A stretch of DNA of 64,000 nt, taken from positions 1,802,225-1,866,224 of the forward strand of contig OY282363.1 of NCBI GenBank assembly GCA_958295695.1, read 5' to 3'. Below are positions 53,496 through 61,304 of the stretch, one piece after another. The translations under genes were made by a program, and so were the position numbers. The stretch's first letter is position 1; each line of letters starts with the position of its first letter. This stretch comes from an uncultured Alphaproteobacteria bacterium. GTDB taxonomy: Bacteria; Pseudomonadota; Alphaproteobacteria; SP197. Under the pieces are notes generated by a model, which searched no databases, had not been told where the DNA came from, and worked only from the letters and a program-made list of their open reading frames with translations.

Positions 53496-55214
53496 ATGAC
53501 GAAGTCCCATCGCCCGTCCGTTCGCGGCCGTCACTGGGCGGTCTCCACGAACCACTGGCTGGCCTCGCTGGCGGCCTCGCGCATCCTCGACCGGGGCGGA
53601 AACGCGATCGACGCGGGTGTCGCGGCCGGTCTGGCCCTGGGCGTGCTACAGCCCGACATCGTGGGCTCGGCCGGCGTCGCGCCGATGATCGTCTATCTCG
53701 CCGAAACCGACGAGGTGGCGACGATCTCCGGTCTCGGCCGGTGGCCCAGGGCCGCCTCGGCGCGATACTTCGTCGACCGTCACGGCGGCGACCTGCCGCT
53801 CGGCGTCTTGCGCTGCGTGACGCCCGCGGCCATCGACGCCTGGTGCCAGGCGCTTCGGCGTTATGGAACCCTCGGCTTCGGCGATGTGGCCGAGGCCGCG
53901 CTGGAGCTGGCCTCCGGCGGTTTCGCGACCCATCGTCTGCTCGCCGAGACCATCGCGGAAGACGAGGAGCTCTACGCCTCCTGGGAGAGTTCGCGGTCGG
54001 TGTTTCTGGCGCGCGGCAAGCCGCCGCGCGTGGGCGACCCGTTCGTCCAGGCCGACCTCGGCCGCACGTTCGTCCGGCTGATGGAGGCCGAGGCGCGGTC
54101 GGGCGGCGGCCGCGAGGCGGGCCTCGAGGCGGTGCGCGACGAGTTCCACCGGGGCGCCATCGCGTCCGAGATCGTCGCGCACTTCGAGGCCGAGGGCGGT
54201 CTGATGACGGCCGAGGATCTGGCGGGCTTCCGCGCGGGCCACGAGGAGCCAGAGCGGGCGCGCTTCGGCCCATGGGAGATCTACAGTTGCGGACCTTGGT
54301 GCCAAGGGCCGCTGCTGTTGGAGATAGCTAACCTGGTTTCGCATCATGGGTTCGATGAAATTCAAGAATTTTCCGAGGATTACGTTCATCGGTTGACAGA
54401 ATTGTTGAAGTTGGGGTTTGCCGACCGCGAAGCCTATTTCGGCGATCCCGAGTTCGTCGACGTGCCCCTCGACGACCTTCTTTCCGACGCCTTCGCCGCC
54501 GAGCGCGTCAAGGCGGTCGACAGGGCGAGGGCCTGCCCGGACCTGCCGCGGGCCGGCGAAACGCGCCTGGGGCGGCCGGACATGCCCTGGGTCCGGGAGG
54601 CGGTCGAAGGCGCGCGACGAAACCGCGCGCATCGGGACACCACCTACCTGTGCGTGGTCGATGCGGCGGGCAACGGTTTCTCGGCCACGCCGTCCGATGG
54701 CTACGGCACGGCCGGGATCGTTCCCGGCCTCGGCTTCGCGGTCAGCACGCGCGGCGACCAGAGCTGGATCGACAGCCGCCACCCCAGCGTCATCGAACCC
54801 TGGAAGCGGCCCCGGCTGACGCCCAATCCCGCGCTCGCGAAGAAGGACGGCAAGCTGGCCTTCCTGTTCGGCACGCCCGGCGGCGACGTGCAGGTTCAAG
54901 CCATGCTGCAGGTCTTCCTGAACCACGCCGTCCGCGGCATGGACCCGCAGGCCGCGATCGAGGCTCCCCGGTTCGCGAGCGAGAGCTTCCCGGGCTCCTT
55001 CTGGCCCCATACCCACAAACCGGGGGTCCTGAGACTGGAACCGGGCTACATGCGGCATGCCGGGGGACTGGAAGCCAAGGGACACACGATCGCGCCCTGG
55101 CCGGACCTGGGCTGGCGCGCCGGCGGTGTGTGCGCCATCGCGATCGACGGGGAGAGTGGCGACCGCATCGCGGGCGCCGACCCAAGACGGGAGTGCATGG
55201 CCCTTGCCTGGTGA
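53496..55214 (+). CDS. Gamma-glutamyltransferase (Ntn hydrolase)
   Basis: A 572-residue gamma-glutamyltranspeptidase homologue made as one chain and self-cleaved. The nucleophile is T382 in HRDTTYLCVVDAAGN, followed by SATPSDGYGTAG. GGNAIDAGVAAGLALGVLQP and PGLGFAVSTRG are typical. No signal peptide is seen, so it may act in the cytoplasm like the CapD/YwrD branch. Bases from about 54313 to 54420 are visibly AT-richer (ttg, gaa, gat, aat-type codons) than the rest of the gene although the reading frame is unbroken. Confidence 0.9.
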   Translation: MTKSHRPSVRGRHWAVSTNHWLASLAASRILDRGGNAIDAGVAAGLALGVLQPDIVGSAGVAPMIVYLAETDEVATISGLGRWPRAASARYFVDRHGGDLPLGVLRCVTPAAIDAWCQALRRYGTLGFGDVAEAALELASGGFATHRLLAETIAEDEELYASWESSRSVFLARGKPPRVGDPFVQADLGRTFVRLMEAEARSGGGREAGLEAVRDEFHRGAIASEIVAHFEAEGGLMTAEDLAGFRAGHEEPERARFGPWEIYSCGPWCQGPLLLEIANLVSHHGFDEIQEFSEDYVHRLTELLKLGFADREAYFGDPEFVDVPLDDLLSDAFAAERVKAVDRARACPDLPRAGETRLGRPDMPWVREAVEGARRNRAHRDTTYLCVVDAAGNGFSATPSDGYGTAGIVPGLGFAVSTRGDQSWIDSRHPSVIEPWKRPRLTPNPALAKKDGKLAFLFGTPGGDVQVQAMLQVFLNHAVRGMDPQAAIEAPRFASESFPGSFWPHTHKPGVLRLEPGYMRHAGGLEAKGHTIAPWPDLGWRAGGVCAIAIDGESGDRIAGADPRRECMALAW

Positions 55215-55929
55215 CGACGACAACCGCGAGAAGGTCGGCAAGGCTGTCGACGACGCGTTCGACCTGACGCGCCGGAGCCGCTCGTCCAGGCGGAACCTCC
55301 TGTGGATCGCGGGCGTCGTGGCGGTCGTCTTCCTGTTGTCGGAAGCGGGGTTGTTCGGCGAGCGCCGCGGCGGCGTTCCGCTTGTCGAAATCGATCCCGG
55401 CCGGATCGACCGGTTGCTGGCCGAGGCGCCGCTCCTGCCCGAGATCGGCCACGCCGGACAGGCCGGCGGCGTCCGCCTGATCGAGTTCTCCGACTACGCC
55501 TGCGCCCATTGCCGGCGCATGGCGTTCGTGATCGGCGAGGCGGTGGCGTCCGACGGGGACCTCCGCGTCGTGATGGTCGAATACCCCGTCCTGGGCCCGG
55601 AATCGGAGCTGGCCGCCCGCTACGCCCTGGCGGCGGAGCTCCAGGGCGGCTACGGACCCTACCACCGGGCGCTCATGTTCTCGGCCATCGCCTACACCGA
55701 CGAAAGCCTGACGCTCCTCGGGAACGGCCTCGGCCTCGACGCGGATCGGCTCCGGGCCGACGCCCACGGCGAAACGGTCGGCGCGGCGCTGGCCGCCAAC
55801 CGCGGGATCGCCGCCGCGCTCGGGATCGAGGGCGCGCCGGCCTTCGTGGTCGGCGACTTGCTGTTCGTCGGCGCCATCGACACCGGCGGCCTTCTCGGCC
55901 TGATCGCCTCTCAACGCGGCGCCGAGTAG
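55204..55929 (+). CDS. Membrane-anchored DsbA-family thioredoxin-fold protein
   Basis: A 241-residue protein with a short cytoplasmic N-terminus (SRSSRRN), one membrane helix (LLWIAGVVAVVFLLSEAGLF, about 31-50) and a periplasmic thioredoxin domain with an active site of CAHC in FSDYACAHCRR. The cis-proline is in GIEGAPAFVVG. I choose the TTG at 55204, since GGGAG lies ten bases before it and it overlaps the gamma-glutamyltransferase stop; no ATG is available before the membrane segment. It precedes a soluble DsbA homologue by about 60 bases, giving a pair of thiol oxidoreductases. Confidence 0.8.
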   Translation: MPGDDDNREKVGKAVDDAFDLTRRSRSSRRNLLWIAGVVAVVFLLSEAGLFGERRGGVPLVEIDPGRIDRLLAEAPLLPEIGHAGQAGGVRLIEFSDYACAHCRRMAFVIGEAVASDGDLRVVMVEYPVLGPESELAARYALAAELQGGYGPYHRALMFSAIAYTDESLTLLGNGLGLDADRLRADAHGETVGAALAANRGIAAALGIEGAPAFVVGDLLFVGAIDTGGLLGLIASQRGAE

Positions 55930-55989
55930 GTCCGTCGGCCGGACCGCCGTTTGACCGCGTTTTTCCGGGCTGGTATCGGGAGAGGGACG

Positions 55990-56739
55990 ATGTGGAGCTT
56001 GCCGATGGGATCGCCGCCGCGCCGGTTCCTTGCCGCCGCCCTGGTTCTGGTCGCCGTGGCCGCGCGGGCGGACGATCCGCCGACAAGTCTGACGCGCGGG
56101 GAGGTCGAGGCCATCGTGCGTGAGTATCTGGCCGAGAACCCGGACGTGGTGGTCGAGGCCTTGCGCGAGTACGAGCGCCGCGTGGCCGAGCGGGAGGCCG
56201 CCGAGGCCGAACGTGTCATGGCCGAACGCGCGGACGAGATCTTCCGGGACCCCGAAACGCCCGTCGGCGGCGACCCCGACGGCGACATCGTGATCGTGGA
56301 GTTCTTCGACTACCGTTGCGGCTATTGCCGTCGCGGCGCGCCCGACCTCTTCGCGCTCAGGGACGAGACCGACGGCGTGAAGGTGATCTACAAGGAGTTC
56401 CCCATTCTCGGCGACGCCTCCGACATGGCCGCGAGGGCCGCCCTCGCGGCGCGCAACCAAGGGCTCTACGAGCCCTTCCACGAGGCGTTGATGACCGTCG
56501 ACATCGGTTTCGGCAGGGACGAGATCATGGCTGTCGCCGCGGCGGTCGGACTGGACACCGCGCGTCTCGAGCGCGACATGGCCGATCCGGCGATCCGGGC
56601 CTATCTCGACCGCACCCACGCCCTCGCTCTCGCCTTGGGCGTCAACGGCACGCCCGCCTTCATCGTGAACGGAACGCTTTATGCCGGCGCGCTGAGCCGA
56701 TCGGACTTCGACCGGATCCTCGCCGCCGGCGATGGCTGA
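55990..56739 (+). CDS. Periplasmic DsbA/ScsC-family thiol oxidoreductase
   Basis: A 249-residue exported protein. The signal peptide is about 1-27 (RRFLAAALVLVAVAARA). Then comes an N-terminal helix LTRGEVEAIVREYLAENPD, as in ScsC-type trimerisation segments, a long charged helix, and the thioredoxin domain with CGYC in FFDYRCGYCRR. VNGTPAFIVNG carries the cis-proline. AGAGGGA lies before the ATG at 55990. The helical N-terminus suggests an oligomeric isomerase or copper-stress protein. It ends four bases before DNA-ligase debris on the other strand begins. Confidence 0.87.
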   Translation: MWSLPMGSPPRRFLAAALVLVAVAARADDPPTSLTRGEVEAIVREYLAENPDVVVEALREYERRVAEREAAEAERVMAERADEIFRDPETPVGGDPDGDIVIVEFFDYRCGYCRRGAPDLFALRDETDGVKVIYKEFPILGDASDMAARAALAARNQGLYEPFHEALMTVDIGFGRDEIMAVAAAVGLDTARLERDMADPAIRAYLDRTHALALALGVNGTPAFIVNGTLYAGALSRSDFDRILAAGDG

Positions 56740-56915
56740 GGCATCGCCGCCAGGGTCTCGAGGGTGTCCGCCTCGGCGGCCGGTTTGTCCCAGCGGATAC
56801 GGGAGACGCGCGGGAAACGCATGGCGACGCCGGACTTGTGACATCTGGAACGTCGCAGGCCCTCGAAAGCGACCTCCAGCACGAGTTCCCGGGCGACCGC
56901 GCGGGCGCGTCGGAC
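56679..56915 (-). pseudogene. C-terminal fragment of an ATP-dependent DNA ligase (LigB-type)
   Basis: The minus-strand frame reads ARELVLEVAFEGLRRSRCHK followed by SGVAMRFPRVSRIRWDKPAA and EADTLETL. This matches the OB-fold end of bacterial ATP-dependent DNA ligases of the ligase-associated DNA damage response group (VFEIAFEGIxxSxRHKSGIAVRFPRxxRxRxDKPxxEAD). The nucleotidyltransferase domain is missing; upstream lies the beta-sandwich gene at 56932. The fragment overlaps the end of the DsbA-type gene. It is the 3' remnant of a full gene that once extended rightwards. Confidence 0.75.
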
Positions 56916-56931
56916 GCGAAAGGAGACAGTG

Positions 56932-58164
56932 ATGCGTGGATTGTCGTTGCCGTTGCTCTTCGGGATGTTGTGCTCGATGGCTCCGGCCGCGGCGGCCCAG
57001 GAACTGGAGTCCTTGCAGGTATACGCAGGCTCGCTGAGCGAAACGCCTGAAGACCTGCCGCTGCAATTGCCGGTGGTCGCTCTGAGTCCCGCCTACGACG
57101 ATGAGACGACATCCTACACGGCGAACCTGCCATACTCGGCGGACGGAATCTCGCTGGCGGTCGAAGTAGTCGGATACGGTCATGAGGTTGTCGGGGTCGA
57201 AGGCAAGGCCGCCGACGGCGCCGAGCTGGAATTCCGGGCCTGGGACTACTCGAAGCCTTTCGGGCGGAAGGGCCACATTATCTCGTTCGATGGTCTGCCG
57301 GATGGCGACACCACCATTCGTATCGCGGTAGAAAGTCCCTGGGGTCGCACGATCTATTCGGTCGTCGCGAGCCGCGCCGCCACGGCGTCCAGCAGCGCAA
57401 GTCTCACCCGGCTCGAGCTGGCGCCCGCGGGGGAAGACTCGGGCGCGTATACGCTCACGCCCGAGTTCGGAGCCGCCACGACGCGGTACGCGGCCGACAT
57501 TCCCGCCAGCGCGGACGATCTCGTCGTGAACACGGCGACGGAGCATGCCGGGAGCGTGGTGGAGGTGCATGGCGTGGCGGCGGATGGACAGCCGCTGGCG
57601 CTGGAGGGCTCGCGCGTATCGGGCCTCGTCCCGGGTTCGAACACGCTGGAGATCGCGGTGACCGCCGAAGACGGAACGACGACATCCGCCTACACCGTGG
57701 CGGTGACGCGTCCGGTCCCCGACGATGACGCCACGCTGCACGACCTCCAGCTGTCGGAAGGTCCACCTTCGACGGGCTCCGGCCTCTTCGATGTGTTTTC
57801 TGCGACAATGGATGTGTTTTTTGCGACAAACGGCGAGTCGCCGGAAGGCGGCGTGGCGCCGTCGCCCGCGTTCGACCCGGGAGTGGCTTTCTACGCGGTT
57901 GCCGTGGGTGAAGCCGAGCTTACCATCCGTTCGCGCGTGGCCGGCACATCGGACGTGGCTGTATCGGGCCGTTCGCCCGCGGGGGCGGAATTGTCCGTCG
58001 GCAACATTTTCTCCTTCGAGGACATCTACAGAGACAATGTGTCTGTCGGTTCGTTTCTGAACGCCACGGTATCGGGTCTCTCAACCGGTGAGAACACCAT
58101 AGAAATCGTGGTTACCGCCGAGGACGGAACGACGCGATCCTACACGTTGATCGTGACGAGATAA
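56932..58164 (+). CDS. Secreted protein with three cadherin-like beta-sandwich repeats
   Basis: A 410-residue exported protein: signal peptide about 1-21 (LSLPLLFGMLCSMAPAAAAQ) and three beta-sandwich modules of the Cadherin-like/DUF type, each ending in a TAEDGTTxSYTxxVTR motif (VTAEDGTTTSAYTVAVTR near 250, VTAEDGTTRSYTLIVTR at the end; first copy degenerate, ESPWGRTIYSVVASR). AGGAGA lies before the ATG. Near residue 290 it carries the tandem heptad DVFSATMDVFFATN, encoded by an imperfect 21-base duplication. It is probably an outer-surface or periplasmic adhesion protein. It is somewhat less GC-rich than host genes. Confidence 0.78.
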   Translation: MRGLSLPLLFGMLCSMAPAAAAQELESLQVYAGSLSETPEDLPLQLPVVALSPAYDDETTSYTANLPYSADGISLAVEVVGYGHEVVGVEGKAADGAELEFRAWDYSKPFGRKGHIISFDGLPDGDTTIRIAVESPWGRTIYSVVASRAATASSSASLTRLELAPAGEDSGAYTLTPEFGAATTRYAADIPASADDLVVNTATEHAGSVVEVHGVAADGQPLALEGSRVSGLVPGSNTLEIAVTAEDGTTTSAYTVAVTRPVPDDDATLHDLQLSEGPPSTGSGLFDVFSATMDVFFATNGESPEGGVAPSPAFDPGVAFYAVAVGEAELTIRSRVAGTSDVAVSGRSPAGAELSVGNIFSFEDIYRDNVSVGSFLNATVSGLSTGENTIEIVVTAEDGTTRSYTLIVTR

Positions 58165-58722
58165 GAAAGAAAACGGCATGACGTATTCGGGCTACGAGAC
58201 CTTCAACTGAAGGGATTGAAACCGGTCGACGGTCCCAGAGCCCGATCCATAAGTGTTGAGTGGTTCCGCCATGCGGTATTCCGAGTTGGTTGCGATACCA
58301 AGCTTGGAGGGGCTCATCTCTTGGAGCGGGAGCACCCGGAAGAAACACAGGCGCGTCACCGGGGATTTTGAAAGTGACGTGATAGGCGGGGAATGGGCGC
58401 CGATCGTTGCGCATTGGGGCCGATGTCCAGGACCGCGACAGTGCGTCGCCGGCGATCCTGGAGATGTTTGAGAAGGCCCCGGCCGCGTTCGGTTCCGTCC
58501 TTATCGTCGAATTCGAGTTCGAATAGCCGGCCGGTTTCGGCGTTTGTCCGAGAAACGACCGGCCGAGCCGACTCGAACGCTCGGCGTCCACCAGGGAAAG
58601 TCCTTCGATACGGTTTTTCGTATCCGCTCAAGATGATGGAGTGAGTATTCGTACGCCCAAACCCTATCCCACCCCGAGGCGTCGCCGAAAACGGCGTATC
58701 GAAGGGCGGCGGTCTGGTCGCT
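58165..58722. other. Gap of about 560 bases without a convincing gene
   Basis: Competing frames on both strands lack family resemblance. GC is lower than in host genes. The minus-strand frame over about 58356-58640 contains LFELEFDDKDGTERGRGLLK, which looks protein-like but has no start or recognised domain. A single CTGAAGGGATTGAAAC at 58206-58221 resembles the end of a CRISPR repeat but is not repeated nearby. This stretch is probably part of the insert between the ligase and PdeM fragments. Confidence 0.4.
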
Positions 58723-59400
58723 TCAAAACAACCCGATCCCTTTCCGATTATCGATGATGTTTTTCTTGAACTCATACTTCTTGTAAAAATTGGGATAATC
58801 GTTCCTGAAGCGCTCTTCGGCATTCGTTTGATCGTCAACGATTTCATATTGTAAAGCTTCTTCAAACACGCTGTACTTCCATTGCCCGAAATCAAAAACT
58901 TTCGGACGAACGGTTTCATCGATATCGATAACAATCTTTCCCACATAGTTGATTTTGTTTTCTTCAATATTCATCTCCAGAGGAAGGCTGGCCTCTTTCC
59001 CCGACACCACAAATATCCAATACCAATATCTGCCTTCGGCCAGATGGGCGACAATGAAGCCGTTGCCTTCCTTCTTTACCGGAATCGAGCGTTTTAGTCC
59101 AAATGTCGGTTGAAAGAGCAACTCTCCATCGACATTGGACATTGTCTCCATAAGGAGAATTCCATAACCGTCTTTCAAATCGGAGTCGTCATCGTGCACG
59201 TTATCCAAAACGTTCTCGTATAAAATAGAATCGAGATGGTCAATGCCGCTACAAGCGCCAATTTGAATTGAACATACGAGGATCAACATGAGGAAAGACA
59301 AGGTTCGAGAATTCGATTTCCGTTCGGCGCATGGCGCTATCGCCCGCGCGCCGCCGCGGCCGAGAGACGCCGCGTTTGGTGTGTCGAAGCTGGAGTTCAT
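58723..59400 (-). CDS. Low-GC lipoprotein of unknown function
   Basis: About 225 residues with a lipoprotein-type segment RTLSFLMLILVCSIQIGACSG (lipobox cysteine in IGAC). A body of about 175 residues rich in Asp/Glu/Asn/Lys/Tyr follows (GYGILLMETMSNVDG; HLAEGRYWYWIF; FDFGQWKYSVFEEA). Codon use is strikingly AT-rich compared with everything around, indicating recent transfer. The start is uncertain: the N-terminal part before the lipobox is GC-rich host-like sequence, so the native start appears lost and the ATG at 59400 may be accidental. Family not recognised. Confidence 0.6.
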   Translation of the reverse strand: MNSSFDTPNAASLGRGGARAIAPCAERKSNSRTLSFLMLILVCSIQIGACSGIDHLDSILYENVLDNVHDDDSDLKDGYGILLMETMSNVDGELLFQPTFGLKRSIPVKKEGNGFIVAHLAEGRYWYWIFVVSGKEASLPLEMNIEENKINYVGKIVIDIDETVRPKVFDFGQWKYSVFEEALQYEIVDDQTNAEERFRNDYPNFYKKYEFKKNIIDNRKGIGLF

Positions 59401-59517
59401 GAGTGATATACCCCTGTCTCGCCGCATGGCTGTGCTGGCGCCGTGTTCATCCAGACCATTCTATACCCCTTGCCATCGGCATGCCAGAACCGGCCGCGCC
59501 ATGCCGGCCGGAGCGGT

Positions 59518-59745
59518 GCGCCCGTCCGCGACGAGACAACCCGGTGGATCGCGCCGGCCTTCGGAGCCTACGCGGGCGGCCTCGATGTCCACGAGGACGC
59601 CATCCGCGGCCTGTTCCCCGGCGGGTTTGACGTCTGGCTCCTCGGCCGCGATCATGTCCGGAGGGGCGAGCGGGAACGGCTGTCGGCGCCCCGACGCCTC
59701 GCGCGGGCGACCGGGCCGTCCATGGCGAATGAAGAGGCGCCGTGA
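59518..59745 (+). pseudogene. C-terminal fragment of PdeM (ligase-associated DNA damage response endonuclease)
   Basis: The frame reads TTRWIAPAFGAYAGGLDVHE, DAIRGLFPGGFDVWLLGRDH and V, matching the C-terminus of PdeM-type metallophosphoesterases (xLPAFGAYxGGLxVxDxAxxxLFxxGFxxxxLGRDRV). The metal-binding N-terminal half (DLHLEK, GDxxH, GNHD) is missing. Its stop overlaps the GTG of the VOC gene, so the two were once translationally coupled. Together with the ligase fragment at 56679-56915 it brackets an inserted segment. Confidence 0.7.
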
Positions 59746-60179
59746 CCGTCAAGAGCAACCCCGACGAATGGTGGATGTCCACGGGAGACTACGCCCGGCG
59801 GCTCAAGGGGCTGACCGTCAACCTCCTCTACAGGGACGTGATGGCGGCCGTGCCCTTCCACACCGAAGTGCTGGGCGCCGACCTGGAGTACGCCTGCGTC
59901 GATTTCGCGTCCTTCGGCTTCGACGGCTGCGTCTGGATGCTGCACGCCGACCACACCTACGACCGCCACCCTCTCCATCGCGTTCTGAACGCCGGCGCGG
60001 ACCGCGGCGTCGGCGCGGAATTGCGCCTCCACGGCCGCGACCCGGACGAGGCCTGCGCGGCCGCCGACAGGCTGGGGTTCCGGGTTCTGGAGCGCGCGAC
60101 CTCGAAGGGCCACGGTACGCGCGAAGCCTTCATTCTCGACACCGAGGCCTATCTCTGGGTGCCCGACATTCCGGTCTGA
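59742..60179 (+). CDS. VOC (glyoxalase/bleomycin-resistance) superfamily protein
   Basis: A 145-residue single VOC fold: RRLKGLTVNLLYRDVMAAVPFHTEVLG is the first beta-alpha-beta unit and EAFILDTEAYLWVPD the last strand with the metal-type glutamate. HADHTYDRHPLHRVLNAG supplies histidines in the middle. The GTG at 59742 overlaps the stop of the PdeM fragment; the ATG at 59775 is an alternative. It is intact although its upstream neighbour is not, so its promoter may now be different. Confidence 0.75.
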   Translation: MTVKSNPDEWWMSTGDYARRLKGLTVNLLYRDVMAAVPFHTEVLGADLEYACVDFASFGFDGCVWMLHADHTYDRHPLHRVLNAGADRGVGAELRLHGRDPDEACAAADRLGFRVLERATSKGHGTREAFILDTEAYLWVPDIPV

Positions 60180-60269
60180 CGGACGGGACGCGGGGCGAGT
60201 CCCGGTAAATCCGCCGGTAGGACGGACTGGAGAAATCAATGGCCGTTGCCGCCTCTCGCGTTCGAGAAG

Positions 60270-60509
60270 CCCCAGCGCCATGCTCGCGGCCGGGTGCGAG
60301 AGGACCGGGTCGACACCGCCCTCGGCGCCATCGAGAGCGCCATCGCCGGAACCTACCGCGGGCGCGGACCCGACCGCGCCGACCGCCGCCTCGCCAGCTT
60401 CTCCCGGCGCCGCGACCGGCGTTACCAACTCCGGACCGCGATCCCGCGCCTCCTGAACGACGCCGTCCGCGCCCAACCCATCCCTACGGAACCCTCATCG
60501 CGGGTTGAG
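60270..60509 (+). pseudogene. C-terminal fragment of an IS1595-like transposase
   Basis: One frame reads IESAIAGTYRGRGPDRADRR, LASFSRRRDRRYQLRTAIPR and LLNDAVRAQPIP. That resembles the end of IS1595-group transposases (GTYHxV...RYLAEFxxRFNRRxxLxxMLPRLLxxAxRTPPMPYRLL). A further frameshift moves the last residues to PYGTLIAG and a stop at 60510. The catalytic part is absent. No terminal inverted repeats were located. Confidence 0.5.
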
Positions 60510-60581
60510 TCTCATTGTTCCAGGCCGCCGAGCGGATGGCGCGCGATCCCTACGGAACCCTCATCGCGGGTTGAGTCTCAT
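60480..60581. repeat. Two identical 36-nt direct repeats separated by 30 nt (CRISPR-like spacing)
   Basis: Bases 60480-60515 and 60546-60581 are identical over 36 positions; the flanking bases differ on both sides. The 30-base spacer (60516-60545) reads as non-repetitive. Inside each repeat AACCC and GGGTT can pair across seven bases. The geometry equals that of 36/30 CRISPR arrays, but no cas gene lies in the window and only one spacer exists. The repeat begins within the last codons of the IS1595-like remnant, so tandem duplication of an element end is an equally good explanation. Confidence 0.5.
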
Positions 60582-60730
60582 GGACAAGCAGGCAAGTACA
60601 TGAGCGTGATCGCTTTTACCGGACGGACGACCGGCGCCGAATCCCCCCGCGGGGAACCTCGCCCCCTGTCTCTTGAACCGCGTCCGCGAGCGAGTTAAGC
60701 AGCGCCCGATGGGCGGCGCGGGTGGGACCC

Positions 60731-61285
60731 ATGCAAATCGAAACGCTGAACATTCCGGCGGTGAAGGTGCTGACGCCGGCGAAACACGGCGACCGCCGCG
60801 GGTTCTTCTCCGAGACGTACAACCGTGAAGCGCTGGCGGAGGCGGGGATCGACATCGAGTTCGCGCAGGACAACCACTCCCTTTCGGCGGAGAAGGGGAC
60901 CGTCCGCGGGCTACACTTCCAGGCGCCGCCCTTCGCCCAGGACAAGCTGGTGCGTGTCGTGCGCGGCGCGGTGTTCGACGTCGCCGTCGACCTGCGCCGG
61001 GGTTCGCCCAGCTACGGCCGGCACGTGAGCGCGATCCTGTCGGCCGAGGCGTGGAACCAGATCCTGGCGCCCGTCGGGTTCGCCCACGGGTTCATGACGC
61101 TGGAACCGGACACGGAGGTGGTCTACAAGGTCAGCCGCCGCTACGCGCCGGACCACGACAGGGGGATCCTGTGGAACGACCCGGCGCTCCGCATCGCGTG
61201 GCCGCTGCCGGAGGCCGAAGCGGTCCTCTCGGACAAGGACCGGAAGCAGCCGCTTCTCGCTGACATGGAAACGCCGTTCGCGTAA
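60731..61285 (+). CDS. rfbC: dTDP-4-dehydrorhamnose 3,5-epimerase
   Basis: A 184-residue cupin enzyme converting dTDP-4-keto-6-deoxyglucose to the L-lyxo form. RGFFSETYNREAL, the catalytic-histidine VRGLHFQAPPFAQDKLVRV, the HGF in VGFAHGFMTLE, and the tyrosine-containing YKVSRRYAPDHDRGI are all family signatures. The ATG at 60731 follows GGTGGGA. It heads an operon with an epimerase, rfbD and rfbA in that order, for L-rhamnose or a related sugar in surface polysaccharide. Confidence 0.92.
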   Translation: MQIETLNIPAVKVLTPAKHGDRRGFFSETYNREALAEAGIDIEFAQDNHSLSAEKGTVRGLHFQAPPFAQDKLVRVVRGAVFDVAVDLRRGSPSYGRHVSAILSAEAWNQILAPVGFAHGFMTLEPDTEVVYKVSRRYAPDHDRGILWNDPALRIAWPLPEAEAVLSDKDRKQPLLADMETPFA

Positions 61286-61304
61286 CGCTGGCGAGGAAGA
61301 ACTT

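Noticed and set aside
58206-58221. CTGAAGGGATTGAAAC, similar to the 3' end of many CRISPR repeats
   Set aside because: It occurs once, with no second copy at CRISPR spacing on either side and no cas genes in the window.
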